Below are positions 46,936 through 54,717 of a stretch of 64,000 nucleotides of DNA, piece after piece (positions within the stretch are counted from its first letter, which is position 1; every line of letters starts with the position of its first letter). The translations under genes and the position numbers were made by a program. Location of the stretch: NCBI GenBank assembly GCA_964458605.1, contig CAYWLS010000018.1:1-64000 (forward strand). The letters run 5' to 3'. The DNA is from JBBSNV01 sp964458605 (lineage in GTDB: Bacteria > Pseudomonadota > Alphaproteobacteria > Reyranellales > JAQSWP01). The notes beneath the pieces are model-generated. The model was not told the origin of the DNA and made no database searches. It saw only the letters and a list, made by a program, of their open reading frames with translations.

Positions 46936-47904
46936 TTGCCGCCCCCCCAAGATCGGCTTGCCGAGCGAATCGGGAAAGATGTCGTCGAGATACAGATGGA
47001 CCTGCATGAGCACCCCGACGCCCTTGCCGCTGGCACGGTTGATCGGCAATTGCGCCTCCAGCCCGAACTGCACCGACTGGCCGGTCCAGATCAGGCCCGG
47101 ATTGACTGTACCGGTGGTCTTGCGGTCGGGTCCGCCCAACGGCGTTTCGAAGGCCATTTCCACGATCGGCACCAGCCGGTCGAACGGCGCGCCGAGGCCG
47201 ATATCGTGCACGTTGGCCTGCAGATAGGACAGGCTGTATTGCAGGGTGAAGCCCCACTCCAGCGTGGCGTAGTGGCGCTCGACCTCCTGCTCGTACTCCA
47301 TCGTATCGGGATTGTAGCTGGTGGTGGCGGTGCGCCTCCTGAACGGCAGGTTGACCCCCACCGAACCGGTGATGCCCAGCGGCCGGACGAAGTCGATGCC
47401 GATATCGCCCAGCCCCTTGCCGAAATAGACCGTAGGCGTGACCGACCAGAAGCTCTCCGCGCCGATGCGTTTTGAGCCCCAGCCGCCGACGTCGAAATCG
47501 GCGCCGACCGACAGGACGAACTCGCTGGCCGGATCCTTGACCAGCATGTACTTGAACCCGACCCCGAGATTGTCGAAGCCGCGCTGCGTGCGTTCGCCGC
47601 GCGGATTGACGATGACATAGGCCTGCTCGAAGGAGATGCCGAAATCGGGCGTGACAGTCTTCGCCCATTCGACCGAAATCTCGCTTTCGCGGGACGGCGC
47701 TTCGTCTTCGCTGCCGTATTGGCGCAGGCTCGAGAAGGTAGGCACCGACAATTCGTCGGCCACGAAGGGATCCTCGACCAGCAGCGAGGCGACCAAGAAG
47801 CGATTGCCGACGACGCCGTGCGCCTGGGCCGGCGGCATGGCGAAGGCTGCGGCCAGCAACAGGGCCGCCGACGGACCGGCGAGGCCGGTCGCGAGACGGG
47901 ACAT
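46567..47904 (-). CDS. Outer-membrane barrel-like protein, fused in frame to CopC
   Basis: The first about 320 residues have a signal peptide (1-29, ending PAQA), then a beta-rich Gly/aromatic pattern ending LYLDDIFPDSLGKPIL, fitting an outer-membrane barrel of the COG3637/transporter type. The frame then continues through a run of seven G (46942-46948) into copC. Deleting one G would give GGC GGC AAA TGA, a stop overlapping the copC ATG. So this is either a true fusion with an internal signal peptide, a recent or slippage frameshift, or a base-calling error. ATG 47904 was chosen; upstream frame is shadow. Confidence 0.7.
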   Translation of the reverse strand: MSRLATGLAGPSAALLLAAAFAMPPAQAHGVVGNRFLVASLLVEDPFVADELSVPTFSSLRQYGSEDEAPSRESEISVEWAKTVTPDFGISFEQAYVIVNPRGERTQRGFDNLGVGFKYMLVKDPASEFVLSVGADFDVGGWGSKRIGAESFWSVTPTVYFGKGLGDIGIDFVRPLGITGSVGVNLPFRRRTATTSYNPDTMEYEQEVERHYATLEWGFTLQYSLSYLQANVHDIGLGAPFDRLVPIVEMAFETPLGGPDRKTTGTVNPGLIWTGQSVQFGLEAQLPINRASGKGVGVLMQVHLYLDDIFPDSLGKPILGGRQMSKKIVAAVIVALGMAPGLAPGLAWAHAQLQRAEPKVGSAGPAPQKVQLWFSEAIEPALSKAVVKDADGKEVDAAPGGVAAEDRHRIDVAVPALPPGSYRVEWSVVSVDGHKTSGNFTFMVK

Positions 47905-47977
47905 GGGATTTTCCCCAAAAAAAGCGTGACGGGACGGCCGCCCGCATCGAAGCGGGCGGCTTGGTTGAAAACCGGCG

Positions 47978-48529
47978 TCAGGCTTGCTGGGGAGGACCGC
48001 GCGGCTGGGCGGCGGCGATGCGATGCGAGGGCGCGTGCCAGCGATGGAACACCGGCTGGGCCTGGGCATCGTTCTTCGGCAGCGGCAGCGAAGGCGCCGC
48101 CGCCAGCATCACGACGGCGCCGGCGACCTTGCAGATCGGGCAGCCGCCGTCGTCCGTTGCGGCCGGCTTGGCGCCGCCGTCCTGGTCGGCGATGACGCCG
48201 GGATTGGGACAGAAGGCTTCGGGCGGGATCTGCGCTGCCTCGGCCGTGGCGCCATGGCCCTGATGCGCCATGGCCTGATGGGCTGGGGCCTGATGGGCTG
48301 GGGCCTGATGGGCTGGGGCCTGATGGGTTGCGCCCTGACGCGCCATATCCGGCATGGTCGCCATCGCGTCCATGCCGGGCATCGCCAGCATCATGTAATA
48401 GGGCATCCACTGGGCCGGGATGGCCGGCGCCAGCGCATAAAGCGCGACCGCGACAAAGGCCAGGCTGCGGCCGATCCGCCGCAGCAAGCCAGGCTTATGA
48501 TGCAGTGTTCGGATCACGCGATTCCCCAT
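47978..48529 (-). CDS. DUF2946-like protein of the copper cluster
   Basis: A 183-residue protein with an N-terminal hydrophobic segment (about 22-40), a Met-rich stretch (WMPYYMMLAMPGMDAM), four repeats of AHQAP/AHQAM, and CPICKVAGAVVM. Met, His and Cys clusters suit copper binding. DUF2946 proteins are usual neighbours of copper-related receptors and CopC/CopD. It starts the minus-strand cluster, 73 bp before the barrel gene. Confidence 0.75.
   Translation of the reverse strand: MGNRVIRTLHHKPGLLRRIGRSLAFVAVALYALAPAIPAQWMPYYMMLAMPGMDAMATMPDMARQGATHQAPAHQAPAHQAPAHQAMAHQGHGATAEAAQIPPEAFCPNPGVIADQDGGAKPAATDDGGCPICKVAGAVVMLAAAPSLPLPKNDAQAQPVFHRWHAPSHRIAAAQPRGPPQQA
48259..48332 (-). repeat. 15-bp in-frame repeat encoding AHQAP units
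   Basis: About four copies of the 15-bp unit GGGGCCTGATGGGCT (plus-strand form) lie inside the DUF2946-like gene, encoding a His every five residues. Copy-number change would alter the His count without shifting frame. Confidence 0.85.
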
Positions 48530-48557
48530 GCCGCAGGCGCATGCGGCAACGCCACGC

Positions 48558-48695
48558 TAGAGCGGATCAGGACTGGAAGGAAGCGCCGTGGCGCTTCCTT
48601 CCAGTCCTGTCAATCCGCTCTATTCCTAAGTGTAGAGCAAATTCACAGTTCCCGACGGCATCGACTGCGACGCCGGCAAAAGCCGATTTGCTCTA
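48558..48695. repeat. Double palindrome, repeat-family copy 5
   Basis: Hairpin A at 48558-48622 (tip TAGAGCGGAT; inner stem CAGGACTGGAAGGAAGCG, unlike the other copies yet fully paired) and a decayed hairpin B at 48633-48695 where mainly the tips TAGAGCAAAT / ATTTGCTCTA pair. Linker ATTCCTAAGTG. It occupies most of the 263-bp gap before the Rieske oxygenase gene; the remainder shows nothing recognisable. Confidence 0.85.
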
Positions 48696-48792
48696 ATCGC
48701 GCCCGATCCCACCAACAAGGCGCGGCGGCGATTATTCCCCGGTTCGCGCAATCATGGCGCCGCGGCGCGGCGGCCCGCGCCGCCGGAACCGG

Positions 48793-49944
48793 TCAGGCCG
48801 CCATCGCCCGATCGATCGCCTGGTGCCAGTAGGTCAGGCCCGATTCGTTCTTGCCGAAGATGATCTTGGTGTTGGCGCCGGAATGGAAACCGCGCTGGGT
48901 GGTGGCGCCCAGGCCGAAATCCTCGTCCACCGCACTCTTCAGCAGACGCGCATTGGTGTCCCAGTACTGCTCCGGCTTGGAGGCGCGCATCTGCGGCTGC
49001 ACCATGACGTTGAGATGCATCAGCGCCGTCTCGACGCCGGTGGGGAAGATGGTGAACACGCCGCAATGGTCCTGCACCCAGGCCAGCACCGTGTTGGGAA
49101 AGATGATGTGCAGCACCAGCGCGTGGTCGAGCAGCCGCCACTCGCTCTCCGGCTTGGCGCGCAGTTCGGGCATGGTCAGCTTGGCGGTGCAGATGCGCAC
49201 GTGGTTGCCCAGCCGGTCGTAGGACGCGAAATGGTCGAGGAACAGCGGGTTGACGGTTTTGCGATGCAGGTAGCGGAAGTGATAGGCCTCCAGGAAGGTG
49301 TCCATCACCAGCTTCCAGTTCATGGCCGGCAGCACCGGCACGCTCGACTGCAACTGCCAGTCGTCCATCGCCCAGGGCGCCAGGTCGGCGGCCAGCGGGC
49401 CAAGATAGGCATCGATGTCGAAATCGGCGCTTTCGCCGCCCTCGAGCGCGGTCGGCACCACCCACACCATGCCGTATTTCTCCGCCAGTTTGAGACGGCG
49501 CAGGCCCAGCTTGGCCTTGTCGCAATCGAAGCCTTCCGGCTCGGTCAGCCCGACCAGGCGGCCTTCGGTGTCGTAGGTCCAGCCGTGATAGGTGCAGACG
49601 AAGGCACGCTTGCGGCCGCCGCACGGCGCCAGCTCGACCTGCGCGCCGCGATGGCGGCAGACATTGAGGAAGGCGCGCAAGCCGCCATCGGCGTGGCGCA
49701 CCACCAGGATAGGCTGGCCGGTGTCGTTGTGGGTGATGAAGTCGCCGACCTTGGCGAGCTGGCTGGAAAAGCCGACCACGATCGGCTGGCGGCGGAAAAT
49801 GACGTCCATCTCCCGCTTGTAGAGATCGGCATCGAAATAGGATTGCACCGGGGCCGAGCCCATCTCGCCGGCCAGATCCTTGTCGTTGCGCTCGGCATGC
49901 GCGAGCATGCGCTTGATCAGTTCGACCTGCTGTGCCTGTTCCAT
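48793..49944 (-). CDS. Rieske aromatic ring-hydroxylating oxygenase, alpha subunit
   Basis: A 383-residue protein. The Rieske [2Fe-2S] motif is CRHRGAQVE with CTYHGWTYD. The mononuclear iron ligands are in DTFLEAYHFRYLH, with a C-terminal Asp likely. No beta subunit, ferredoxin or reductase is adjacent, so electron partners lie elsewhere. An SDR gene 23 bp upstream on the same strand may oxidise the product. Substrate unknown. Confidence 0.9.
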   Translation of the reverse strand: MEQAQQVELIKRMLAHAERNDKDLAGEMGSAPVQSYFDADLYKREMDVIFRRQPIVVGFSSQLAKVGDFITHNDTGQPILVVRHADGGLRAFLNVCRHRGAQVELAPCGGRKRAFVCTYHGWTYDTEGRLVGLTEPEGFDCDKAKLGLRRLKLAEKYGMVWVVPTALEGGESADFDIDAYLGPLAADLAPWAMDDWQLQSSVPVLPAMNWKLVMDTFLEAYHFRYLHRKTVNPLFLDHFASYDRLGNHVRICTAKLTMPELRAKPESEWRLLDHALVLHIIFPNTVLAWVQDHCGVFTIFPTGVETALMHLNVMVQPQMRASKPEQYWDTNARLLKSAVDEDFGLGATTQRGFHSGANTKIIFGKNESGLTYWHQAIDRAMAA

Positions 49945-49967
49945 GGCCTGCCCTTCGATATTTCTCT

Positions 49968-50726
49968 TCAGATGGCGGCGGTGCCGCCGTCGATCAGGAA
50001 TTCCGCGCCGGTGACGAACTTCGATTCGTCGGAGATCAGGTAGAGCGCGGCATAGCCGATGTCGCGCGGCTCGCCGAACACGCGCAACGGAATGGCCTTG
50101 AGATATTTCTCGCGATGCTTGTCGTCGCGGAACATGCTCTCGCCCATCGGCGTGATGATCACGCCCGGATGGATCGAGTTGCAGCGGATCCTGTAGCCGC
50201 GCAGCGCGCAGTGCATCGCCACCGATTTGGTCAGCTGGCGCACGCCCGCCTTGCCGGCGCCGTAGGCCACCAGCTGCGGCGTGCCCTGCATGGCGGCCAG
50301 CGAGGAGATGTTGACGATCGAGCCGCCGCCCGACTGGCGCATCGCCGCCACCGCATGCTTGCAGCCCAGGAAAACCCCTTCCAGGTTGATGCCGTTGATC
50401 TTGCGCCAGGTCTCCAGCGTCTCGTGCTCGAGATCGGCCGCCGGCACCGGGCCGCTGACGCCGGCGTTGTTGACCAGCCCGTCGAGCCGGCCGAAGCGCT
50501 TCAGCACGTCGGCGACGACCGCCTGCCATTGGGATTCCTGCGACACGTCGTGCGGCACGAAGCCGTGCGCCCCGCCCAGCGACGCGGCCAGCGCCTCGCC
50601 CTCCTTGCGGTTGACGTCGGTGGCGACCACCGTGGCGCCCTCGCCGGCCAGCAATTCGGCCGTGGCGCGGCCGATGCCCGACGCCGCGCCGGTGACGATC
50701 ACGATCTTGCCGCTGACACGCGCCAT
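49968..50726 (-). CDS. SDR-family oxidoreductase (cyclopentanol/3-alpha-HSD-like)
   Basis: Classical SDR of 252 residues: VTGAASGIGRATAELL, NNAGVSGP, NISSLAA (Ser), YGAGKAGV (Tyr/Lys) and GAEFLIDGGTAAI. ATG at 50726 was chosen; the further upstream frame is a Gly/Pro-rich shadow. Likely cotranscribed with the Rieske oxygenase downstream, suggesting joint catabolism of a ring or steroid-like compound. Confidence 0.9.
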   Translation of the reverse strand: MARVSGKIVIVTGAASGIGRATAELLAGEGATVVATDVNRKEGEALAASLGGAHGFVPHDVSQESQWQAVVADVLKRFGRLDGLVNNAGVSGPVPAADLEHETLETWRKINGINLEGVFLGCKHAVAAMRQSGGGSIVNISSLAAMQGTPQLVAYGAGKAGVRQLTKSVAMHCALRGYRIRCNSIHPGVIITPMGESMFRDDKHREKYLKAIPLRVFGEPRDIGYAALYLISDESKFVTGAEFLIDGGTAAI

Positions 50727-50890
50727 TGTGCTGCCGCCCTCCGCCCCCGGCCCGCCCGGCCACTCAGCCAATCCGGCCGGCCCGGCCGGCCCCGGGGAAA
50801 GAAATGAACCATGGTTCATCCCATTGTGGCCGGACCGGCGTGCCGCGGGCAAGAGATTTGTGAACCCTTCGACAGGCTACGGGCCGACCA

Positions 50891-50994
50891 TAGAGCGGAT
50901 CGATGGCGGAGGATCGATGGGGGAGGATCGATGGGGGATCGACCGGGGAGGACCGGTGCGCTGCGGCGCTTCGGTCCGCTCCCGATCCGCCCTA
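50891..50994. repeat. Degenerate palindrome with internal 14-bp repeats
   Basis: The ends TAGAGCGGATC and GATCCGCCCTA resemble the A-type palindrome tips, but the inside is replaced by roughly three copies of a GAGGATCGATGGGG unit (about 50900-50945). It appears to be a decayed or rearranged family member, lying between the SDR and the 128-residue ORF. Confidence 0.6.
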
Positions 50995-51378
50995 AACAAC
51001 CTTGCGATTGAGCCGGTAGACGTAGGCGTCGCCGACATGGACGCCGTTGATGGTGTTGTTGGTCATGCGGATGGCGGAGATGCCCGGACCGGTCTGGATC
51101 AGGGCCTGCAGGCTGCGCACCGGTTCCGCATCCGGCGCGTAGAGCCGCAAATTGGCGCGATCGACGGCGAAGCCGGCCGGCATCAGCGCCAGCACCGCGG
51201 CGATCCTGACCGGCATGTCCCGATCGGGCGCGACCAGCGGCGACGCCAGCAGATAGTGCCACTGCCGCTGCGTGTCCGACCACAGCCACAACGCAGCCGA
51301 CGACGTCACGCCAGCCTCGTCCAGCGCCTGGATGAAGCGTCGACCGTCGGCGATCAGCCTGTCGCTCAGTTCGGCCAT
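50992..51378 (-). CDS. Hypothetical protein
   Basis: A 128-residue predicted cytosolic protein, MAELSDRLIADGRRFIQALD, then SAALWLWSDTQRQWHYLLAS and DAYVYRLNRKVV. It has coding-like codon use and no signal or membrane segment. I do not recognise the family. It is divergent from the OmpA-like gene, with 93 bp between. Confidence 0.65.
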   Translation of the reverse strand: MAELSDRLIADGRRFIQALDEAGVTSSAALWLWSDTQRQWHYLLASPLVAPDRDMPVRIAAVLALMPAGFAVDRANLRLYAPDAEPVRSLQALIQTGPGISAIRMTNNTINGVHVGDAYVYRLNRKVV

Positions 51379-51471
51379 GGAACCGATTTTACCGCGTTTC
51401 GTTCACTATGGCACAATCCGCCCGCGCCGGCGACCGCTCGACTGCCGGCGTCTCGTTTCAAGAGGTCGCGC

Positions 51472-51942
51472 ATGCATCGTTTCCGTTTCGCCGCAGCCGC
51501 CGCGCTGCTGGCGTTGCCGTTCGCCTTCGCCTCCAGCGCCATGGCCCAGGGCCAGGGCGGCCCGACGGAGGGACCGTGCTCCAGCGTGCAGGCCCCCAAC
51601 ACCAACTATCCCGGCCCATTCCAGGTCTATTTCGATCTCGGCAAGTCGGCGATCAGGGCCAGCGAAAAAGCCAACATCCAGAAGATCGCGCAGGCGATCA
51701 AGGACAACCAGATCACCCGCGTCTGCCTGGCCGGCACCGCCGACAAGCTGGGCAACGCCGCCGCCAACAAGAAGCTGTCGCTCGATCGCGCCCGCGCGGT
51801 GGCGCAGGCGCTGATGGCGCAGGGCATTCCCGGCAAGGCGCTGATCTACAACGCCACCGGCGAGGCCTATGGCGGCGTCTCCTTCGGCAGCGCCGACGCG
51901 CAGCAGAAGGATCGCCGGGTCATCGTCATCCTGGCGAAGTAA
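51472..51942 (+). CDS. OmpA-family periplasmic protein
   Basis: A 156-residue protein: signal peptide (about 1-25, ending SAMA), a short linker, then an OmpA-like peptidoglycan-binding domain (FQVYFDLGKSAIRASEKANI, SLDRARAVAQALMAQGIP, QQKDRRVIVIL). It has no barrel or lipobox, so it is a free periplasmic OmpA_C protein. CAAGAGG precedes ATG. Confidence 0.85.
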   Translation: MHRFRFAAAAALLALPFAFASSAMAQGQGGPTEGPCSSVQAPNTNYPGPFQVYFDLGKSAIRASEKANIQKIAQAIKDNQITRVCLAGTADKLGNAAANKKLSLDRARAVAQALMAQGIPGKALIYNATGEAYGGVSFGSADAQQKDRRVIVILAK

Positions 51943-51983
51943 TCGCTCCTCGCCCCGACCCATCGTTCGTCATCGCCGACGCA

Positions 51984-52040
51984 GCGAAGCATCCCGTCTG
52001 CACGGTAACGCTCTTGCGTTGCCGGGGCGGGATGCTTCGC
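51984..52040. terminator. Long hairpin between converging genes
   Basis: GCGAAGCATCCCG and CGGGATGCTTCGC pair, and the loop contains a second stem (CGGTAACGC with GCGTTGCCG). It lies between the converging ompA-like and acyl-CoA synthetase genes. It lacks a T tail; it may be a bidirectional transcript end or a separate intergenic repeat. Confidence 0.5.
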
Positions 52041-52058
52041 CGGCGCCCGGCACGACGC

Positions 52059-53588
52059 TCATATCCGCCGGCCGGCCTTCTCCCAATAGGGGTCGCGCAG
52101 TTTGCGCTTGAAGATCTTGCCGGAATCCTCACGCGGCAGGTCGCGGCCGAATTCCACCAGCTTGGGCACCTTGTAGCCCGCCATGCGCTGGCGCAGATAG
52201 TCGCGCACCTCCTGCGTCGTCAGCAGCGTTCCGGGCCTCGGTTCGACCACCGCGGCGATGGCTTCGCCGTACTCGTCGTCGGGAACGCCGAACACCGCGC
52301 AATCCTGCACGCCGGGCATGGTGTGCAGCACCGCTTCGATCTCGGCCGGATAGATGTTGACGCCGCCGGAGATGATCATGTCCTTGGAGCGGTCGCACAG
52401 GAACAGGAAGCCGCCGTCGTTGAGGTAGCCGACATCGCCCGCGGTGATCAGCTCGCCGCGGCCGATCTCGCGCCGCTTGGCGTCCATGTTGTTGTAGGTG
52501 AAGTCGGGAAAGTTGCGGTTGCGCATATAGACCTCGCCGATCGCGCCCGGCGGCAGGTCGTTGCCGGCGGCATCGACGATCCTGATCTCGCAATTGTCGT
52601 GCGCCTTGCCCACGGTTCCGGCGTTGTCGAGCCACTGGCGGCTGTCGCAATGCACCACCGCGCCCGACTCGGTGGCACCGTAATATTCGTGGATCACCGG
52701 CCCCCACCAATCGATCATCGCCTTCTTGACCTCCGGCGGACAGGGCGCGGCGGCATGCACCACATGCTGCAGCGAGGAGACGTCGTATTTGCGCTTCACC
52801 GTCTCGGGCAGCTTGAGCAGGCGCACGAACATGATCGGCACCATGTGCAGGCCTTCGATCCGGTAGCGCTCGATCCACTGCAGCAGCTGTTCGGCATCGA
52901 AGCGCGGCTGCAGCCATAGCTGCGCCCCCAGCCGCAATCCGTTCAGCGCGTAGAAATTGGGCGCCGAGTGATACATCGGCCCGGTGACGACGGCGCGCAG
53001 CTCCGGCCGCAGGCCGAAGATCGCCATGGTCTGGCGCGTCACCGCCTCGAGCTGCTGCGCATTCATGGCCTGGCGCCGCACGCCTTTGGGCCGGCCCGTC
53101 GTGCCGGACGTGTAGATCATGGTGTTGGGCGGCTGCTTGGGCGGCTCGCGCCACGGCGAGTGGCGGGCCACCCATTCGTCCCAGCCCGTGGCGCCTGGCG
53201 GCAGCGCGGCCTGCGCCGCGCCCACGCCATAGGCGGCAGCGATCTCCGGCGGCGTCGGCACCACGAGAACCTCGACGCCCGACGGGATGTCGCGCTCGAT
53301 CTGCGGCAGCAGATCGGCATGCACCACGACCGCCTTGGCGGCGCAATCGCGCACGATGTAGCCCGCTTCCTCGCCGGTGAGATGCCAGTTGATCGGCACC
53401 GCGTAGCCGCCCAGCAGCGCCGAGGCAAACGAGGCCTCGAAGAAGGCGAAGTCGTTGCGCAGCATCAGCGCCACCGCGTCGCCCATGCCGAAGCCCAGCG
53501 CGCGCAGCCCGCTGGCCGCGCGCGCCGCCCGTTCGACGATCTCGCCCTGGTTGCGGCTGCGCTCGCCGCTGCACACCTGGCCCGCCAT
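52059..53588 (-). CDS. Acyl-CoA synthetase (AMP-forming)
   Basis: ANL-superfamily ligase of 509 residues that activates a carboxylic acid to its CoA thioester. The P-loop motif MIYTSGTTGRPKGV is at about 156-169. HEYYGATESG and RSKDMIISGGVNIYPAEIE complete the adenylation core, and the C-terminal lysine is likely in EDSGKIFKRKL. Chain specificity is not predictable. Two identical TGAA-N6-TTCA sites lie 20-55 bp upstream. Confidence 0.92.
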   Translation of the reverse strand: MAGQVCSGERSRNQGEIVERAARAASGLRALGFGMGDAVALMLRNDFAFFEASFASALLGGYAVPINWHLTGEEAGYIVRDCAAKAVVVHADLLPQIERDIPSGVEVLVVPTPPEIAAAYGVGAAQAALPPGATGWDEWVARHSPWREPPKQPPNTMIYTSGTTGRPKGVRRQAMNAQQLEAVTRQTMAIFGLRPELRAVVTGPMYHSAPNFYALNGLRLGAQLWLQPRFDAEQLLQWIERYRIEGLHMVPIMFVRLLKLPETVKRKYDVSSLQHVVHAAAPCPPEVKKAMIDWWGPVIHEYYGATESGAVVHCDSRQWLDNAGTVGKAHDNCEIRIVDAAGNDLPPGAIGEVYMRNRNFPDFTYNNMDAKRREIGRGELITAGDVGYLNDGGFLFLCDRSKDMIISGGVNIYPAEIEAVLHTMPGVQDCAVFGVPDDEYGEAIAAVVEPRPGTLLTTQEVRDYLRQRMAGYKVPKLVEFGRDLPREDSGKIFKRKLRDPYWEKAGRRI

Positions 53589-53608
53589 GGCTCCTCCCGA
53601 CTTTTTTA

Positions 53609-53642
53609 TGAATACTCGTTCAGCTTTATGAATACTCGTTCA
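53609..53642. promoter_or_regulatory. Tandem operators TGAATACTCGTTCA
   Basis: Two identical copies of TGAATACTCGTTCA (53609-53622 and 53629-53642) lie in a 20-bp direct repeat, about two helical turns apart. TGAA-N6-TTCA is the pattern of TetR-type fatty-acid regulators. They sit directly before the acyl-CoA synthetase start. The cognate repressor is unknown. Confidence 0.6.
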
Positions 53643-53702
53643 GCCGATTATAGGAAGCGGCCGCGGCCAGGCGAGGCCAAAGCGGTGGACGGAAACGGCC
53701 GG

Positions 53703-53719
53703 ACGTTATATTGTAACGT
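53703..53719. promoter_or_regulatory. Zur box
   Basis: ACGTTATATTGTAACGT is a near-perfect inverted repeat (ACGTTA-N5-TAACGT) matching the alphaproteobacterial Zur motif (GTTAT-N3-ATAAC type). It lies about 20 bp before the start of the first zinc-operon gene and would allow repression when zinc is sufficient. Confidence 0.75.
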
Positions 53720-53740
53720 TTCCAGCTATCGGTGAGGCTT

Positions 53741-53896
53741 ATGCCGCAGGATCTCCTGCCGTCGATCGATCATGCGCCTGCCGGCGCGGGGCAACGCCCC
53801 AGCGCCTTTGCCGCCAGCGCGGGCACCCGGATGGCCCTGGCTGCCCTGGCCATCGTCGCGCTGTGGCTGACCGTCCTGTGGGCGCTGGCGGCCTAG
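53741..53896 (+). CDS. 51-residue membrane protein leading the zinc operon
   Basis: An ATG after GGTGAGG gives 51 residues: a Pro/Ala-rich N-terminus and one C-terminal membrane helix (MALAALAIVALWLTVLWALA). It ends 2 bp before znuC, and the Zur box lies directly upstream, so it would be zinc-regulated with the transporter. No family recognised. High GC lets short frames survive by chance, but the placement, ribosome site and helix favour a real gene. Confidence 0.55.
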   Translation: MPQDLLPSIDHAPAGAGQRPSAFAASAGTRMALAALAIVALWLTVLWALAA

Positions 53897-53898
53897 CC

Positions 53899-54714
53899 AT
53901 GGCCCGGTTCGTGCCGCCCGGGGACATCGTGTTGCGCGACCTGGTGATCGCCTATGAGCGCCACCCGGCCGTGCATCATCTGAGCGGGCGTTTCGCCGCC
54001 GGCAGCCTGACCGCCCTGGTCGGACCCAACGGCGCCGGCAAGTCGACCCTGCTCAAGGCCATTGCCGGCATCCAGCCCTGCAGCGGCGGAACGCTCGACC
54101 TCGACGGGATCGCGCGACGCGACATCGCCTTTCTGCCGCAGAACGCCGATATCGACCGCTCCCTGCCCGTCAACGTGCTCGATCTTGTCAGCATGGGCTT
54201 CATGAGCCGTGTCGGCATCTTCGGCGGTATCGGTGCCGCGTTGCGCCAGCGTGCGCAGCAGGCCATGGCGCTGGTCGGGCTGGAAGGCTTCGAACGCCGC
54301 CCGATCGACACCCTGTCGGGCGGCCAGTTCCAGCGTGCGCTGTTTGCCCGCGTGCTGGTGCAGGAGGCGCGGCTGATCCTGCTCGACGAACCTTTCGCCG
54401 CCATCGACGCTTCCACCACGCGCGACCTGGTGGCGCTGATCGGGCGCTGGCACGGCGAAGGCCGCACGGTGATCACCGTGTCGCACGACCTCGGCCTGGT
54501 GCGGCAGAATTTTCCGCGGACCTTGCTGCTGGCGCGCGAGGCGGTGGCATGGGGCCCGACCGAAGCGGTGCTGACGCCCGAACTTCTGGCGCGCGCGCGC
54601 CAGCGTTCGGAGGCCTGGGACGAGAGCGCCGCCGCTTGCGAGTTGTCCGACCGCCATCAGGCGGCGGTCGCCGCGACGGACTCTTCCGACCCGCATCATC
54701 GCCATCCGCACTGA
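53899..54714 (+). CDS. znuC: Zinc ABC transporter ATP-binding protein
   Basis: ABC ATPase of 271 residues: Walker A GPNGAGKSTLLKAI, signature LSGGQFQRALFAR, Walker B LILLDEPFAAID and the H-loop VSHDLG. The C-terminal tail is His-rich (HRHPH after DPHH), as in metal transporters. The znuB start is 3 bp after its stop. The upstream Zur box points to zinc rather than manganese. Confidence 0.9.
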   Translation: MARFVPPGDIVLRDLVIAYERHPAVHHLSGRFAAGSLTALVGPNGAGKSTLLKAIAGIQPCSGGTLDLDGIARRDIAFLPQNADIDRSLPVNVLDLVSMGFMSRVGIFGGIGAALRQRAQQAMALVGLEGFERRPIDTLSGGQFQRALFARVLVQEARLILLDEPFAAIDASTTRDLVALIGRWHGEGRTVITVSHDLGLVRQNFPRTLLLAREAVAWGPTEAVLTPELLARARQRSEAWDESAAACELSDRHQAAVAATDSSDPHHRHPH

Positions 54715-54717
54715 GCT

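Noticed and set aside
47905..48069. Extension of the barrel protein start to 48069
   Set aside because: The upstream stretch is Arg/Ser/Pro-rich and overlaps the DUF2946 gene; the start at 47904 gives a clean signal peptide.
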